A stretch of DNA of 64,000 bases from Streblospio benedicti. Lineage: Eukaryota; Annelida; Polychaeta; Spionida; Spionidae. Below, in pieces: positions 60,901 through 64,000 of this stretch. The stretch lies in the NCBI GenBank assembly GCA_019095985.1, contig CM032662.1, positions 13,924,196 through 13,988,195 on the forward strand, written 5' to 3'. Made by a program: the position numbers and the translations under genes. Under the pieces are notes generated by a model, which worked only from the letters and a program-made list of their open reading frames with translations, searched no databases and had not been told where the DNA came from. How positions within the stretch are numbered: position 1 is the first letter of the stretch; every line of letters begins with the position of its first letter.

Positions 60901-63013
60901 TCCTGGTGGAAAGCAGATGGAGGAGGTTCGGGGGATGCTCCTGCCTTGGTTGAGGTTGAGCCGGGCGGTGCGTGTAGATCTTGATGGCTTCCAAGATCTT
61001 ACGTCGGAAAGGCTGATCTTCTCTGCCTATGACTCTGGGCTGACTCACTACTGAATAGATGTCCAGTATTCTCTGTGTGGATCTGTATGGCAGACTGGGT
61101 ACTGTCTTGAGGTCCAGGTGTTCCTTCAGTCTCGTTTGCAGATTCCTGCCAGTTTCCCCAATGTATGTTTCATGGCATGAAGGGCATGAGATGTCATACA
61201 ACACTCCACACATTTTCTTTGGGTCGTCTTTGTCCTTGGGTCTAACTAGTAGGCTCCTAAGCGTGTTGAAAGGCTTATGGAAGGACGGGACACCATGTTT
61301 CTTAAGGATCCTCTGCATAGTTTCAGATGTGCCTTTCACATACGGAATTCTCACAGGGAACTTCTTAGCCGTGTAAGTGTGGTGTAGTCAAAAAAATAAT
61401 CTAGATGAATAGTCCCTACTACTAGTAATAGTCTACATAAAAAAGGTTACATAATGAAATAACACATTTCATTTTTTCATTAACTATTTCATATCAACAT
61501 AATCAATATAAATATACATATCATACTTAGCAATGCATTCAATATATGTATTAAATCATAACTATTTCAACTAGTTTCTAAATAGTTTTCAAATACAGAA
61601 TATTATATATACAATGCAGACATCATATAAAGTGTAATTATGTTCATATGGATTTATCATTATATATTATCATTTTAAAGTCAATAAATATTCCACCATT
61701 TTTCAGTCAAATGGAAATCAAATCAGAGGTTGGGAATTGTTATGTAATGGTGCCCCTGGGTATAACAAAAACTATTGTTTATTTCCCTATTCATGAAAAT
61801 GACTTTTGCCATTTTATTTTGTTCAAAGACAAAAGAATAATGAATCTGAAGTGTAACCGATGAAATTGAAATTGACCTTGGTTTTATTTTTCTTAAATAC
61901 TACAGTGAAAATGTCAGGGTCTGTCACGGACATACATTCATTAATGCTACAGCCACTGATCCAAAAGTGAGAACAGGCACAGAATTAAAAATGAATCACT
62001 CTTTCCATCAGCAAATGTTAATGATTTCCTGGACTAAATTTAAGATCGTTTAACAATTCTAAGAATCCAAACTAATCATGATTAAAATAGAAATTTATTA
62101 TTAAACTAGACCAAACTAAAATGATGTTTTTTTATTTGAAATACTAAAACTAAACTAAATTACACAAATTTTGATTAATTAATCGATTAAAACTAATTCT
62201 GCAACTCTGGACTACAGGTCATGTGGTTCAATGATGTTTGTTAAAATAAAAAATGTGCCGTAGCTTTTGCTAAAATTAAGGACTGACAAAATAAAATACA
62301 TTTGTATATCTGTCATCCTACTAAAGGCTATGTATTCTCATCTAAAATGTCAGCCTGACACTCACCAAAAGGATGATATGCAATTCCATATATATACCAG
62401 TTCATTGACGCATTATCAATAAATTTCTTCTTCATAATATTATTCACAATGCAAAATATATTTTAAGAAAAGATTTACTAACCTACATGAAGAATAGCAT
62501 CAAAGGCATCTCCATGTTTCTTCTTGTAAGCGACCTATAGACTGAGCATTAGTATTTCCCATATCTCAAACAATACCATGGGTAGGACTCCCGACTGCTG
62601 ACTTCTTTGCAGTGAAATAAAGACCTCACTCCAGCCCAAAAGGACTTCCAACATGATAAACTAAATCATTGATAGAATGTTGTTTTTATATTCATAGTTT
62701 TAAGTCAATTTCACAACAACAACAAAACATTTATGCACACATATAATAAAAAATTTTTCCAAATATGTCTTTGCAAATAAATTCTTTTCTCAATAAAATT
62801 GTATGTTTATTACCATAATGTTGGCCTGGTGTAAAAGATTAGTCAATGTTACTCGATGAAAATAGATGGTCCGCTTCTCCAGTACCACCGTCAACAAACT
62901 TTTCTTCTATTCCTTTCGTTAATGAATCCAAGTTATTTTCACCATATTCCACAAAGAAATTTTTTGTAAATTCATGGTCACCCAATGCTTGATGACCATT
63001 TGATCTAGGGTTA
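54936..63013 (-). CDS. Acid phosphatase type 7-like (purple acid phosphatase), frame-damaged, 5'-incomplete
   Basis: Exons recognised: 63013-~62840 (YGENNLDSL, KFVDGG), ~62600-62483 (GDMGNTNAQS, FDAILHVG), 60209-60185 (DFAYNMDT), 59998-59901 (DNARVGDEFM, GNHES), 59297-59234 (YRFSMPG), 58788-58674 (LNYGLHQI), 57029-56940 (RPWIISMCHRPMYC), 56756-56631 (YKYGVDIHF, AHEHSYERMWP), 56289-56218 (HIVTGSA), 55958-55821 (WSAFHSDDYGYTRM, QVSDDQ), and 55103 onward (GGKVIDSIW; stop at 54936 if unspliced). The five metal-ligand blocks of purple acid phosphatases are all visible: GDxG, GDFAY, GNHE, CHR and AHEH. The family hydrolyses phosphomonoesters in secreted or lysosomal settings. Single-base shifts occur in the exons at 58.7, 62.5 and 62.9 kb, and two exon junctions do not fit in phase, whereas the other genes here are clean. 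Signal peptide exons are absent. Confidence 0.8.
55155..55591. repeat. Dispersed palindrome-rich repeat, copy B
   Basis: Reverse-complement relative of 37008-37376. It includes a hairpin (GCATGCTGACGTCTGATTTA / TAAATCAAACGTCAGCAT) and a CpG-rich core at 55380-55470. It is non-coding and lies in the last ACP7-like intron. Confidence 0.65.
57615..58080. repeat. Degenerate tandem pyrimidine-rich repeat
   Basis: About four irregular units, each starting with CAGATTAAAT (or ACATTAAAT) followed by 60-100 bases of C/T-rich sequence, at about 57625, 57698, 57847 and 57966. It ends in a CCCCCCCCACACACAC tract. Open frames here are compositional artefacts. Confidence 0.55.
60455..60686. repeat. Short MITE-like inverted-repeat element
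   Basis: CATAAATAACTATACCGGG at the left is mirrored at the right (reverse complement CATAAATAATGATACTGGG), followed on both sides by GGTCGTCCA. It is about 232 bp and contains two C runs. It is flanked on the left by (ACTAA)n-like sequence. Confidence 0.65.
60731..61407 (-). mobile_element. Penelope-like element GIY-YIG endonuclease fragment between inverted repeats
   Basis: The open frame 61354-60779 (191 residues) contains GVLYDISCPSCHETYIGETG followed by NLQTRLKEH, the GIY-YIG endonuclease core of Penelope-like retroelements (residues ~50-79). No reverse transcriptase part is present. Inverted arms bound it: CATCTAGATTATT, a T run, then GACTACAC at 60731-60777, mirrored at 61376-61407. 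It lies in an ACP7-like intron. Confidence 0.75.
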
Positions 63014-63354
63014 CTGAAAATCAACATTAAATGCATATTTAATCTTTGTGAATAGACATTTCAAAGACATCAAGAATAGTGTTGTGTGCGTGTCTTCTTA
63101 TGAAAAATCAATAAATGCAGTAATCTCTGTACTCTTTTAGCGTACGTTCACATTTAAGAGATGTAATAATATTGCTAAAGTAGTCTCATCGCCTGTGCGA
63201 TTTACATTGATTGAAACACAAAATCACTACACCAGTTAAAAGTCCATCACGTTATCTTGAATTTAAAATGACAGACAATATATTTGCATATATTATAATC
63301 TAATGTTTGATTACTTGTGCAGAAACTGAAACCTCAGTTGTCTACTGTTAATTT

Positions 63355-63780
63355 TATAAGTAAAAACTGTTTTGCATGAAACTTGTGGTTGAGAGATGGA
63401 TGTAGCCTTTGACAAGAACAGTCAGTTTTCACCATTATTGATGGAAAAACCTCACCAGTAGTCCATGGCAGAAAAGCAACCTCAAATGCCAGACATAACG
63501 TAAACACTGATGGAATTATAAAACTACTTAGGTCCATCAAGCCAGATAAAACAGTGGACGATGAAATCCCCAAATCGTGTACTAAAGGAATGCGCCATCA
63601 ATATCGCACCGGGCTACGATGCATCTTCAGAGGTCCCTTGACTGGGAGAACTACCAACTGACTGGAGGAGTGCTAACATCAGCAGTGCTTTCAAGGGGAT
63701 AAACATAAAAAACCCGAAAATTTATCCCCCAAATTTTGCTCAAATAGTTAAATTTTCAAGACTCTAAAAAACATATCATC
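63355..63780 (+). mobile_element. LINE reverse transcriptase fragment
   Basis: Pieces of a non-LTR reverse transcriptase are readable: GIIKLLRSIKPDKTVDDEIP, then in a shifted frame RVLKECAINIAP, then GELPTDWRSANISSAFKG. These match the segment before the catalytic core in Jockey/CR1-type LINEs. It is disrupted by at least one frameshift and runs into the assembly gap. Confidence 0.65.
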
Positions 63781-63781
63781 C

Positions 63782-63881
63782 NNNNNNNNNNNNNNNNNNN
63801 NNNNNNNNNNNNNNNNNNNNNNNNNNNNNNNNNNNNNNNNNNNNNNNNNNNNNNNNNNNNNNNNNNNNNNNNNNNNNNNNN
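63782..63881. other. Assembly gap (100 N)
   Basis: A second run of exactly 100 N. The sequence resumes inside a repeat that also occurs at 53087. Confidence 0.99.
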
Positions 63882-64000
63882 GACTACTGCATGAAAATGG
63901 CATAAACCTCACACATTATTTCTTGAACAACAATTATTTTTTGACCACTTTGCCCCACACTACCTCCATCATAATGTTACTTGCCCACTCAGAAATTTTG
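63882..64000. repeat. Direct repeat, copy B (119 bp, continues beyond window)
   Basis: Nearly identical to 53087-53206 and in the same orientation. It begins exactly at the gap edge. Confidence 0.85.

Noticed and set aside
1-64000. Prokaryotic-type systems (operons, CRISPR arrays, toxin-antitoxin pairs).
   Set aside because: Spliced genes, AATAAA signals and eukaryotic transposons throughout. No regularly spaced identical repeats were seen.

Overview
This is AT-rich, intron-rich animal nuclear DNA. It carries four host genes, all recognisable from spliced exon conservation, in a background of short inverted-repeat transposons and older retroelement debris. The gene set (a neurexin relative, CFAP65, KRIT1, and a purple acid phosphatase of the ACP7 type), together with BEL/Pao, Penelope-like, LINE, SINE and many MITE-like elements, suggests a bilaterian invertebrate, probably marine. 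I cannot name the species. There are two 100-N assembly gaps (11105-11204 and 63782-63881).

Layout: (1) 1-10.8 kb, minus strand: the 3' two-thirds or so of a neurexin-family gene. Its extracellular order is EGF, LamG, LamG, EGF, LamG, then a stalk and one membrane segment, as in the C-terminal half of an alpha-neurexin. Instead of the usual short PDZ-binding tail it continues into a long cytoplasmic part with a WD40 propeller. Its 5' exons are missing at the first gap. (2) 12.2-30.2 kb, plus strand: a complete CFAP65 gene. Forty exons join in phase to about 1,851 residues. (3) 33.2-50.0 kb, minus strand: a complete KRIT1 (CCM1) gene. The exons give about 722 residues if only one of two tandem homologous 84-nt exons is used. 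An intron of about 5.9 kb holds a broken BEL/Pao element and an LTR-like fragment. CFAP65 and KRIT1 converge tail to tail. (4) 54.9-63.0 kb, minus strand: an ACP7-like purple acid phosphatase with all five metal-site blocks recognisable. Several of its exons are out of frame, so it is either a decaying copy or locally poor sequence. A Penelope-like GIY-YIG fragment bounded by inverted repeats lies in one intron. A LINE reverse transcriptase fragment abuts the second gap.

The genes are not functionally linked as an operon would be. CFAP65 is axonemal, KRIT1 is a junction and small-GTPase scaffold, the neurexin is a cell-surface receptor and ACP7 is a secreted or lysosomal-type phosphatase. The most notable items are the neurexin-WD40 architecture, the apparent mutually exclusive exon pair in the KRIT1 FERM domain, a two-copy MITE family that keeps a 63-64 codon ORF, and several palindromic elements, one with a perfect terminal inverted repeat of about 43 bp.
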